From the NCBI GenBank assembly GCA_027924585.1, contig BSBM01000036.1, forward strand, positions 4,395,001 to 4,459,000: 64,000 nt of DNA, written 5' to 3'. Below are positions 54,720 to 64,000 of the stretch, piece after piece. The notes beneath the pieces are model-generated. The model was not told where the DNA came from and ran no database searches. It saw only the letters and a list, made by a program, of their open reading frames with translations. The translations under genes and the position numbers were made by a program. Positions within the stretch are counted from its first letter, which is position 1, and each line of letters starts with the position of its first letter. This stretch comes from Larix kaempferi (lineage: Eukaryota; Streptophyta; Pinopsida; Pinales; Pinaceae).

Positions 54720-55287
54720 TTTCCCTAAATGTTTTTTGTATTATATTTTTATATTTTTAAGGAAAATTTTACAACATCTTTTCTTCTTTTATATAATATC
54801 TTGATTAAGGGAGATGGCCATCATTTTTGGGTGGAGAAATGGATAAGAAGCAAAAGACATGTTTTGGGGAATTGTGTTTGGTTTTTATTTCTTGGACACA
54901 AAACTTTGACTCCTTGGTGGTTTTTTTGTGGTCTGCAACTTTTATGGGTATGCCTAGTTAGCCTTCCTCCCTAGCTCTTTTGTGCAAACATCTTGCATGC
55001 AATAGGGGACTCCATTAGAGATTTTTAGTGTGCTTCTCTTAAAACCCTTAACAGAGATGGGGTGCTCCGAATTCTTGTGCTCATGCAGACAAGTGGGGGT
55101 CTTCCAAATCACATTTCCTTGAGGTGTGGAGCTTTATTGTGGATTATAGATCTCGACTACGAAAAAATTCCATTGTGATGTCATTTTTGTCACTCTACGA
55201 AGCATATTTTGCAAGAGTGCCCTAGGAGGGCAACTGACTATATAAAGTAGAGGGCGTCACACGACACCATCAATTTTTTCTAAAAAT
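54720..55287 (+). other. No clear gene; possible LINE flank
   Basis: Short frames with Trp-rich segments such as GDGHHFWVEKW near 54810-54845, a pattern seen in plant LINE 3' coding regions, but too short to assign. Confidence 0.3.
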
Positions 55288-55980
55288 GTGGCAGTCTCGG
55301 TCTCTACATTTGAAAATGTTGTTGGTGTGTATTTTTATGTTAGGGTTGATTTGGTTGATCTGCATCTTGGTAGAGATTCACTTAAGGTCGAGCTACTGTG
55401 TTCTTGTCATAGGGAAGTTGATCTTGAAATGGTTGTCCTTGGTATGAATGCTCTAGCAGTCGACAGGCTGGGTAATCTCTCGCAGACAATCTCTCTTATT
55501 CTATATTTGCCAGTGTTTGTTCAAGTTGTGGAGACTTCTAATATTTTCCCATCAATGTGTTCTGAAGTTGGTGGGGATTCGTCTTCTTCTTCTTTAGGGG
55601 TTGTGGTGGGCTCTTCGGTGGTGGATTGGGGGTTAGTCAATGAGGCAGTGGCTTTGAAGTCAATGGAAAGCAACATAGATGTGATTTTGATGGTTCAGAT
55701 GTTAGGCAGATCCTCCTCATCATTGGCTAGTGATTTTATTCACCTTCTTTTGTACTCGACAAGTGAGCAGGTGGTAAGGACTTCCTATATCTCTTTTGAG
55801 GATATCTCAATTTCACATCCAAGTTGGGATTTATTTGGTTCTTTCATTGTTATCTTCCATTCTCTAGATTGTGATGTGGATGGTGTGGGTGGGGCCATCT
55901 ATTTTCCTTCATTTGCAAATCCAGTCGCTTTCCATCCATTGGATGTTGCTTTGCTTTATGCTCCCAGCGATTCAAGCTAA
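55288..55980 (+). CDS. Open frame of 230 codons, unknown product
   Basis: Uninterrupted from ATG 55288 to TAA 55980. The product is rich in Val, Ser, Leu and Asp, with a SSSSSLGVVVGSS stretch in the middle and no motif I recognise. It lies just upstream of, and in the same direction as, LINE reverse-transcriptase debris, so it may be an ORF1 or linker part of that LINE. Codon pattern and lack of homology leave open that it is a chance frame. Confidence 0.3.
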   Translation: MAVSVSTFENVVGVYFYVRVDLVDLHLGRDSLKVELLCSCHREVDLEMVVLGMNALAVDRLGNLSQTISLILYLPVFVQVVETSNIFPSMCSEVGGDSSSSSLGVVVGSSVVDWGLVNEAVALKSMESNIDVILMVQMLGRSSSSLASDFIHLLLYSTSEQVVRTSYISFEDISISHPSWDLFGSFIVIFHSLDCDVDGVGGAIYFPSFANPVAFHPLDVALLYAPSDSS

Positions 55981-56079
55981 TATGGTGATGGTAAGGGTAA
56001 GTATTCAAATCCTTTGATGGTGAATGGGAGAATGTTAAATTTGATAGAGAAGAAACAACAATGTTTCGTTTTTTGGAAA

Positions 56080-57290
56080 CAGTAACAAAAAAGTGAAAAA
56101 CTTAACTATGGATTGGGCAAGGGAGAAATATAATAACTCACGACGTGACCTAAATGTGGTGGAGGGACATATCGGTTAGATTTATGAACATGTTGTAAGA
56201 GAGGTTTTTAGTAAAGATGAATTGTTATAACTAAAGAGATTAGAAGATGCAAAGAAGGCCTTACTAAACTAGGAAAATACAAAATGATGGAAGAAGAGTA
56301 GGGCTATCTAGTTCGCCTAAGGTAACAAGAATACAAGATTTTTTAATCATACCCCTGAGCACTTTCCCTCATTTTGAAAATGGTACCCAGGGTAAACCCT
56401 ATATTCTTAAAGACATACGACAAAGTCAACAACAAGGCTTGAAGTCATTACAACAATATACTACTCATCATGACCACAACATGTCACTTACAGAAATAGA
56501 ATATAAGTTGGAGGATAACACTTCAACTCACAAACACTTGAGCTAGACCTAATTGACAAAAGATTTACACCATTATGCCAACGCGAGGAAAAATATGAAC
56601 ACCATATAGCATATCTATGGTACCAATGGGACTAGAATATCAAACTACAGGGAAGTAGCAAAAGTGGGTACAAAATCACTTCAAAACCCTTTTTAAGTTA
56701 AGTAATCCTCTTTTATCCCAAAATTTGTCAACGAAGATCAAAATCATTAAATAGTGGAACATTTTAGCAAAGAAGAACTAAAGGGCATAGTTTATTCTTT
56801 GTAAAAGGATAAAATCACAAGTCAAGATGGACTTCCTATAGAATTCTATTAATGTTTTTATGAGCTTATAGAGGATATTTGCTAGAACTAGTGGAAGAAT
56901 CAAGGAAATAAAGGAAAATTTTGGTATATTTCAACTCAACCCTCATCACTTTGATTCCAAAAAAATATTCACTTGACACTTTTGAGGACTTCAAACCAAT
57001 TTCCTTGAGTAAATCCATATATAAAATCATAGTAAAGGTGATAGCTAGGAGGATCAAGCCCATATTCTCTAAGGCAATTTCTTCAACATAGTTTAGGTTT
57101 TTAAATGACAGATAGATCTATGATGCAATTGGGGTATCCTAAGTGGCAATACACACTATCCATTCTAAGAATTTTCTTGCCTTTGTCATTAGTTTGGACC
57201 CTTTAAAAGCTTATGACAAAGTTTATTTGTTTTATATAAGGTTAATTCTAATCCATATAGGTTTCAATCTCCATATGGTAAATTGGATGG
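56080..57290 (+). pseudogene. LINE (non-LTR) reverse transcriptase fragment 1
   Basis: Readable across many stops: WAREKYNNSRRDLNVVE (linker before RT, about 56115), SRAI and NTRFFN near 56310-56345, LITLIPKKYSLDTFEDFKPI (about 56940-57000), SKSIYKIIVKVIARRIKPI and a degenerate SLDPLKAYDKV (about 57190-57220), the first RT catalytic Asp region. Endonuclease and the FADD motif are not visible. Confidence 0.72.
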
Positions 57291-57294
57291 TAAA

Positions 57295-57690
57295 TCAAAG
57301 GAAGAATTGGGTGTGGTGATGCATAGCTTTAAAAAGGACAAGAGCCTTGGTCCTGAGCGGGTCCTGATGATTGGCTTGTTGAAATTTGTATAGGTTTCTA
57401 TGAGATCATCAAGTAAGATTTAATCAAGGTAATCGAGGAATCCAAATAAAATGGGGGGATGGTGGTTGTTTAATACTAACTTTGTTGCTCTTGTCCCAAA
57501 ACTAGATAAGCCTACAACATTTGAAGAGTTCGGGTTGATCTCTTTATGCAATTGTGTCTATCAAAACGTAACAAAGATTATTGCTTTGAGGGTAAAGGGT
57601 GCTTTCTCAAATTCAATCTCTCGTGAACAATTTGGATATTTATCGAGAAGACGGATACATGAAACAAGTTGGGAGTTGGAGTGAAACAAT
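57295..57690 (+). pseudogene. LINE reverse transcriptase fragment 2
   Basis: Restarts at EELGVVMHSFKKDKSLGPE and repeats the same RT region as fragment 1: LVPKLDKPTTFEEFGLISLC, KIIALRVKGAFSNSISREQF and GYLSRRRIHE (open frame 57451-57684). Because it re-covers domains already present upstream, it is a second LINE copy in the same orientation. Confidence 0.72.
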
Positions 57691-58170
57691 GCATACACAT
57701 AGATTTACCCTGGAAACCCTTAACCACGAAAACCAACAAAACTTTGAGCCACACCTCTTACTTTCTCATCGTATTTTTCTTAACAATTCACAATACAATA
57801 TTTAGGTGTTTTGTAGCATCCAAAACGCTAATTCGTTAACGTGGATTAGAATATACCTCAATCCCTTAACCTAGAGTAAATCACACACTTTTTGGAAAAA
57901 TAGACCAACAAAAAAATTTCCACCTCGGGACTAACACTCCTCATCAAAATCCACTCCACAAAGCTGTGGGGATAGGAGTGCCCCCCACTCCTAGCCGCAA
58001 TTGATGCATACGAATTGACAACTTCATAACACTCGAACCAAAGGAATCATAGGGTGACACACCCCACAAGCAAAGAATATAATACACATGCACAACATTT
58101 TTCCACTTGTTGTTTTCTTTGCAAAGCAGTGGGATACACCCTGATAGGGTCACGCGTTTAGGGAAACAAT
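57690..58170 (-). repeat. Probable copia LTR (minus strand)
   Basis: Complement contains GGTTTTCGTGG..GGGTTTCCAGGGTAAA near 57705-57745, as in the R/U5 of the LTR at 1591-2947. It lies directly 3' of the minus-strand RNase H remnant. Exact ends not resolved. Confidence 0.4.
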
Positions 58171-58175
58171 GTTCA

Positions 58176-58610
58176 TCAATTGTCTATACTAAGAAAAAAA
58201 ATAGTAGTAATAGACTTTGTCATTGAGTCTACAACATTCTTCAAGGTGTTTTCCTTCTCTAGCAATACCTTCCTGTCTTCAACCATATCACTCGCGAAGT
58301 GGTACTGCACATCAATATGCTTAATTTTAGAATGGTAAGCAGGGTTCCTTTGCAAAAAGATTGCACTCTTATTGTTGTAATCTAACCTTGCATCTTTTTG
58401 TACAAACCCAATACTCGAACACAATCTCTGCAACTTTACAACCTCTTTACTTGCATGGGTGGCCGCCATGTATTCAACTTATGTAGTTGAGAGTGTAACT
58501 ATAGCCTGTCTTTTTCTCATCCAACTAATAGCTCCTCCAAATAGGTTAAACACATAACCACTTGTAGATCTTCTACAATCAACATCTCCACCTTGTTATG
58601 GCCCAAAGAG
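58176..58610 (-). pseudogene. Copia RNase H C-terminal remnant
   Basis: After a frameshift and a stop, MAATHASKEVVKLQRLCSSI, NNKSAIFLQRNPAYHSKIKH and IDVQYHFASDMVEDRKVLLE (58469-58260) are unmistakable copia RNase H, ending TLKNVVDSMTKS. Upstream on the minus strand, the [15 protein letters not shown]-like part is readable in a second frame (58600-58510). No RT remains. Confidence 0.85.
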
Positions 58611-59400
58611 GGCATAAATGGGGTTAGATGTATATAATATGACCCTAAGGGGGGCACATATGGGGTTAAATATATATGTAATGCAGTAAATGTATATGTA
58701 ATAGTGGTTGGCTTAATCAAGGGTGTTACACCAAAATCTTGTCATCGTGAGTTATGTGTCCTCTATATGCCCTGATCCCTAAAGTGCTTGGGCTAAAACA
58801 TCAAAAAAGAAGTTGTTGTTCTTCCTTTTAACCTTATGTTGTCACCTCAACACGCCCTGATCTTTGGCAAGGTGCGTCAGACTTAAGGTGATGCACTCTG
58901 CACCTAAGCAGAGTGCGTCGTGGCGCATGGTGCTCTTGCACAAGGTGCGTTGATCTCCCATTGACGCGTGTTGTCTTTGTGCAAGGTGTGTCGTTGTTAG
59001 TTAAAATGGATAAAGAGAAGCTTCGAGCGACTTCTCGAAGCTTGGATGGCATGGATACTTATCCCTATGTATCTAGAAAGGTGGCATTCGATCCCCTTGT
59101 ATAGTGGGATGATCCCTTAAGCCTCTCCCCTAAATCCTCAACCTCTCCTATCCCTTAGCCCTATATATATGAACCCTCTCTCCATTGTTAAGGAAGGAAG
59201 GATAGAATACCTATCTGATAGTGGAATTTTGCTAGGAGATATCCTTCATCCATTAGAGGCTAAACATTTTATCTCGACGATAGGATTTTTGGAAGGAGGT
59301 TATGACGTCAAAGCATTGGTTGGAACACCTCTCTCTTTGTACTTCTTATGATTACATCTAATGCAAATTCTTTCCATAAACTTTGTTGTGATAATAATGT
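58611..59400 (+). repeat. Possible LTR with CAAGGTGCGTC repeats
   Basis: 58865-58995 has four CAAGGTGYGTYG-type repeats. A 10-bp inverted repeat AAGCTTCGAG/CTCGAAGCTT lies at 59018-59043. A strong TATA box, CCCTATATATATGAACCCTC, is at about 59158. A start TGTTACACCAAAATC near 58725 would fit an LTR, but no PBS or partner was found. Confidence 0.3.
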
Positions 59401-62144
59401 TTAGGATTAACCTCTTTGACTGTTGATCTAGATTGATTCACAATCATGGGCTTTTATCACTTGTCTGTTTCCACATGTTACTGACTGGTTTTGCAGCTTG
59501 AGATCTGAAGATCAGGACTTGGATCAACAAGGAGAAAAGATCTGCATTTATAAGATAAGCCATCTCTTTCACTATCTTGCATTTCAATCAATCCAGGAAA
59601 GCTATTTGTATTATGTACTTGTTTTGTTCTAGATTTGAGCCATTCAGACTAGGGAGATCTATTTGAGTCCGCTCTTACAGATTGTCCATAAACAAAGGGG
59701 CCTCATGTGCAATGGGTGAATAGGTATATATAGAGGTAATGTAGTCATTGTTGAGGGAGCATGCGAATTGGATGTATGAATGGCTTGGGGTAGTTGGAGG
59801 AGGTTCTCCTATTCCTTAAGGAGTTATTGTGTAACTCATCTCTATTATCTACCTTGGAGTTGTGTTCCATGTTCACATTGTTGTACATGGTGTGTACTTT
59901 GTTATATTGTGCTATCTCAAGGATTTAGTTCATAAGAATTAGCATTAGAGCATACGGTCCTTGGCTTAGCTCCTTCAAAACAGGTCATCTAGCCATTTTC
60001 GCTAATACTTTTTTTCGAGGATGTCTCGGACAACAATTTTTTTAGGAGATTTAAAATAAATAGCGAAGCATCGGTGGTAAACGTTTTAGGTTATGATTCA
60101 TTATGAGTTCATATATACAACTTGTGGAAGTTAGGGTTTTTTACTAGTCCAAAAAATTATATCGAAGAAGTGTTCAGGATATAAAAAATTATATTTGAAG
60201 CTTGAAAGATCCAAATTTAGTACCACCTATTTCATTAGAAGTTAAATGAACCATAGTATTTGTGGTAAACAAATTTGAATTAGATAAGTAAAATTGGACA
60301 CATGGCACACCGAACAACTTCTCTCTCATGAATAGGCACAAAAACAACAAGTTTTGGGAAAGTTACCATAACTTTCTCTTAGCACATTATAATTTTGTTA
60401 AATGTAATACCCCTAGTTTCGACCCTTCAAATGCATCAAATCATTATGTAAATGATGTAAATATGTTAGTATGGGTTCCTAGTGTGGAGCTCAAGGAGAA
60501 GGCCCGATTAGTGAATGTTTGGGCATGTATAATGTAAATATCTCTATATTGACCATGTGGTTGTCCTGTCGTGCTAACTTGAAAACTATGTAAATATTAT
60601 CTTGGAAAATTAATAAAATGGTATAAGATGGATATGTGAAGAGCACTAGAGGGGCTATGACTCCACTAGAGAGGAAGAGGAAAATGGGGCCTATGGGAGA
60701 TTAAATCCTCTATTGCCAAGTGTCAACCTTAAAACCCATCCATTTGTTGCCATGTGCCTTAAATGAGATAATTACTCCCTCTCGACTTATTAAATCCAAT
60801 CATTGAATGCATGTGTGAGGTTGGTGGGAAAAGTCTCCTCGTGTAGTTTTTTTTCAGAGAACAAAATCGTACTTTCTATTTCAAAAAAAATAAAAAATAA
60901 AAATGGATAGTACATTCCAAAGTTGTGATAACACACATGGGCTAAAACTATCCGGAAAGCCCATATATGGGACATAGTACATCAAAACTTCTAAGTGTAT
61001 AAAACTGGTCAAATAACCAAGACAAAAATTCATTTCTCTAAACATATACATTAATGAAAATATCACCATAGGTCTCACGAGAAATAGATCTCAACACCAC
61101 ATAAGTATCAGTCAAAAAGCATTAACATGAAATTCAGATCGGGTGGATTCTTGTCCATCTCGATTAATGTAGGAGCATCTTACCCACCCTAAGATCATCA
61201 TTGTAAATTGAGCCTCTAGGAAACCAAAGCCTATGTAAGAGGACACAATCCTCATGTAAATGCAATTAAGTATCTAGAAGATTGATAACTGGCAGATTGA
61301 ATAGATAGGGTCAAATTGCATGTTATTGTTTTTAATAATTAGTTATAGATCTCAGAAGTTTGTTTGGATCAGCTGGAAGTGAATCTTCCATGCATAAAAT
61401 TTAAGCCTATAAGCATGATAGAGGGGCTAAGAGAATGTAAATTAGTTCAAGTAGAGAGGTAGATGGAATTATGGTGTTATAGAATTCGTGTACAAAATCC
61501 TTTAATAAGCTATTGAGTTGTGTCTCAAAATTGTGTTTGAATGCCTCTCTGAGATAATGTGTTAATATGTGAATGGCTAAATGAATGTACGAGTCTGTGA
61601 ATGAGAGATTAGGGTTGTAAAAGTATTGTAATGATGAATGGAGAATGAAATTGAGGTAGAGTGACTTTGTGTTTATGATATTTGAACCCTAGTGAATGTG
61701 GGTGCATGTTATGATGAATTTATGTATGTAAGACAAGTATTTGTCTGAATAAGGAGAGGCCAAGTTTATCCTAGTTGTTGTGTGAAAGGATAGTTGTAAA
61801 GTAGGATCTATCATTGTTTTCAAGAGAGGGGACAACATAGTAATTCTTTGCCAAATTGAAGAGAGGTTGCATACTTCATGAAGAAAGGAATCCATGAGGA
61901 TGAAATCGCTAAGAAGAAAGAGTAGTATTAAAATTTAATCTGCAATTGTTGGAGTGAAGATTTGATGGACCCGTCAGTGCTAAGATTGTAATATGTTTGT
62001 GGTTCAAAGCTTTGTGTTCATTATAAAGAAGGCTACTCTAAAGAGAAATTTAAAGAATTGATTTGGATGTACACTAAGGTTGTATGGGAGATTGACATTT
62101 CTAAGCACTCGTCAAAGTGAAATCCAAAGTATCGTGATTATAGA
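59401..62144. other. No gene seen
   Basis: AT-rich, only short frames without recognisable motifs. GGTTTTGCAG|CTTGAGATC near 59490 looks like a splice acceptor, but no coding exon follows. Confidence 0.45.
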
Positions 62145-62550
62145 GCAAGGCTTCCTTTCAACGAAATCAAACTTTAGACCTCGTAATTGCTAGTCGACGG
62201 AATTTTGAAGTGATAGAGTTTTGGAGTGATACAAATCATAGAATTGGAGAGCCCCTCATAGGACCCAAGAAAGTGCATACCTAATATTAAATGAAGATCA
62301 ATTGATATGAGAACATAAATCTCTCAAGAAACATGATTGTAGACTTGCAAGGCTTCCTTTCAATGGAATCGAATTTTATACCTCGTAATTGCCAGTCAAC
62401 GAAATTTTGAAGTGATAGAGTATTGGAGTGATACAAATGATAGCATTGGAGAGCCCCTCATAGGACCCAAGAAAGTGTAGGCCCAGTATAAAATGAAGAT
62501 CAATTTATATGAGAACACCAATTTCTTGAGAACACATGATTGTAGACTTG
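62145..62550 (+). repeat. 202-bp tandem duplication
   Basis: GCAAGGCTTCCTTTCAAYGR starts both units (62145 and 62347). GGAGAGCCCCTCATAGGACC is shared. The units are moderately diverged and non-coding. Confidence 0.88.
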
Positions 62551-63880
62551 TAAGTATTTTGTTCTTGCTAATTCAATCGAATATTAAATCTCAGAATTGT
62601 GGTTTTATATCAAACGTAGGAATATCCTTGGTACATAAGATCTGGTTATATGCAATGCCAGAGCCAGTTGTGGCTAGAGTTGTTTGTGTAGAAGAGAGAA
62701 GTTGCTAAATCTCATAGCAACTATTATGGTAACACTTCATTGTTTTCTAGAAAGTGGCATAATCCTCAGATCTACTGGGTTTATTAACTAGAAGATCAAA
62801 ATTGTTCATTATCTTCATTTCAAGCTCTATCTCTTGGAATTGTTGTAAATATTTTTTATGCTTTGGAATGAGTATTAAAAGATCTTTGAAAAGTTTAAAT
62901 GATTATTATTGACTTGCGTTTTCTTGGTTATGAAAAGTCATTCATCATTTCCTTGAAAAGTTAAGTGCATTTAAACTTTCTCAAAGCATTTCAAAGACAG
63001 TGAAAATTATTGCATTTTTTATTTTCTTCCCACTTTTTTATTCCCATTTCAGAATTAGAAGTTATTGCATTCAAAAAGGGAAATTCATTCTTTTCATTTT
63101 TCATAAATTCACTTAAGTTGAAAAGAGCAAAATAAAAAACATTTGGATTTGGTATGTTATTCATTTTTGTTGGATTGTTGAAAGAGTGTTTTTGAGTCTT
63201 TTTTAATGATTTTGAAAGTATAGAGGTACTTGTTCATTTCATTATTGAAAATAAAAATAAAAAATAAAAAAAATAAAAGAGGAAAAGAAAAGACTTGCAT
63301 TTTCATATAGATGAGATTTGAATCTTTTTAAATTCTAAGTCTTCACTCCATGGATTCACCTAACCGTACAACTTAAAATCAAGCGGTATCCTAAGTTAAA
63401 ATTCATTGTGTTAGGTTAGAGACGTGTTTCGACATCTTTAAACATGGAAGCTATCATTATCTGCCTGCACTGCATCCCGAGGGCTTGTAGTTCTTCCACG
63501 TACCAGTCGGTATATCGAACGACCTTTCATGTACCTTCAGGTATATAGAAAGGTACCTGTAACCATCTGAGTTAACCATTGGCCATCTTAGCATGGCAAT
63601 ACATCGAGAACAACACTCAGGGAGCTACTACACACGTACTTCCAGGTAGTCGGGTTATACGATCAGGGGTATAGTCCCAATCCTCCCTGGTTAGTGCTCT
63701 GAAATATTGAGCCGAGTATAACTGTTGGACCCTGTAGTATATTGCGAGTTGCGACGCCTTGATAATCCCGTGAGGTTCCAGACTATTGAATCCCATCTAT
63801 CACACAGTTTGCTTGCGGATTTACTTGAGTAGGTCTTGGAGTGTATTTTTTCTTTTCTTTAGAAGACTATTAGGAGAAGT
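62551..63880. other. No gene seen; possible leader of the element at the right edge
   Basis: AT-rich to 63430. 63430-63800 is GC-richer with repeated GTACC..CAGGTA segments (63500-63660). It may be LTR or leader of the element whose frame starts at 63897. No PBS recognised. Confidence 0.35.
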
Positions 63881-63896
63881 TTTGCTTCGACCATTA

Positions 63897-64000
63897 TGGT
63901 TGATCAACCTTTAAGAAGATCGAGCAGGATTTTAAACTTGCCACCTGAATATCCCCTTAATCATGAGGAGAACTCATGAGCAACAATGGATCAACCTACT
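63897..64000 (+). CDS. Start of a possible retroelement frame (cut by the window edge)
   Basis: ATG 63897 gives MVDQPLRRSSRILNLPPEYP, then an early TGA. A basic RRSSR followed by LPPEY is common at the start of plant retrotransposon Gag/Pol frames. Too short to classify. The stop could be a lesion, or the real start may be downstream. Confidence 0.3.

Noticed and set aside
58865-58995. CAAGGTGCGTC repeats as a CRISPR or tRNA cluster
   Set aside because: Four irregular short copies, no constant spacing, no cloverleaf fold.
60328-60537. 69-codon frame as a retroelement fragment
   Set aside because: Asn/Val-rich sequence without any recognisable motif; left as unassigned.
1-64000. tRNA or rRNA genes
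   Set aside because: Only tRNA-complementary primer-binding sites were seen; no A/B box pair with a cloverleaf and no rRNA core motifs were noticed by eye.

Overview
The window is nuclear DNA from a plant with a large, transposon-filled genome. The evidence is degenerate Ty1/copia and Ty3/gypsy LTR retrotransposons with tRNA primer-binding sites, plant-type BED-finger hAT transposases, LINE remnants and spliceosomal introns. There are no operons, tRNAs, rRNAs or CRISPR arrays. A gymnosperm would fit the very long LTRs, the old nested insertions and the near absence of host exons, but this is inference and the species cannot be named from the sequence.

Layout. 1-751: tail and 3' LTR of a copia element. 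752-2947: leader and 5' LTR of a minus-strand LTR element, which cuts the gag of a second copia (2948-5960). 7.1-10.1 kb: decayed minus-strand hAT (family 1). 12322-16138: complete non-autonomous copia (LTR, PBS, gag-protease, PPT, LTR) with a perfect TAGGG target duplication. 16300-19706: deleted hAT (family 2) with a perfect GTTCCAAC duplication, itself interrupted by an LTR-like block. 20119-24732: another hAT with a perfect ATATGTAC duplication, apparently containing a second family-1 hAT. 25513-28253: copia with a large LTR and intact gag. 28797 to about 30.5 kb: minus-strand copia gag, PBS and LTR. 32284-37163: gypsy of Tat/Athila type with a 3.5 kb LTR and gag. 39.7-44.3 kb: gypsy integrase split by a 3.76 kb family-2 hAT. 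45.6-49.6 kb: copia gag-protease-integrase with an internal 275-bp duplication. 50-53.6 kb: no recognisable genes. 53681-54219 (minus): two probable exons of a host gene. 54.8-57.7 kb: an unknown reading frame and two LINE fragments. 58.2-58.6 kb: copia RNase H remnant. The rest to 64 kb is mostly unassigned and ends in the start of a possible further retroelement frame.

No cellular pathway is encoded. The window is mainly a record of successive insertions, several ordered in time by nesting and target-site duplications. The most informative objects are the gag-protease-only copia with both LTRs, the hAT insertions with intact target duplications, and an LTR carrying 13 irregularly spaced copies of a GGCACA..TTCGAGG motif. 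I found no convincing new multi-gene system.
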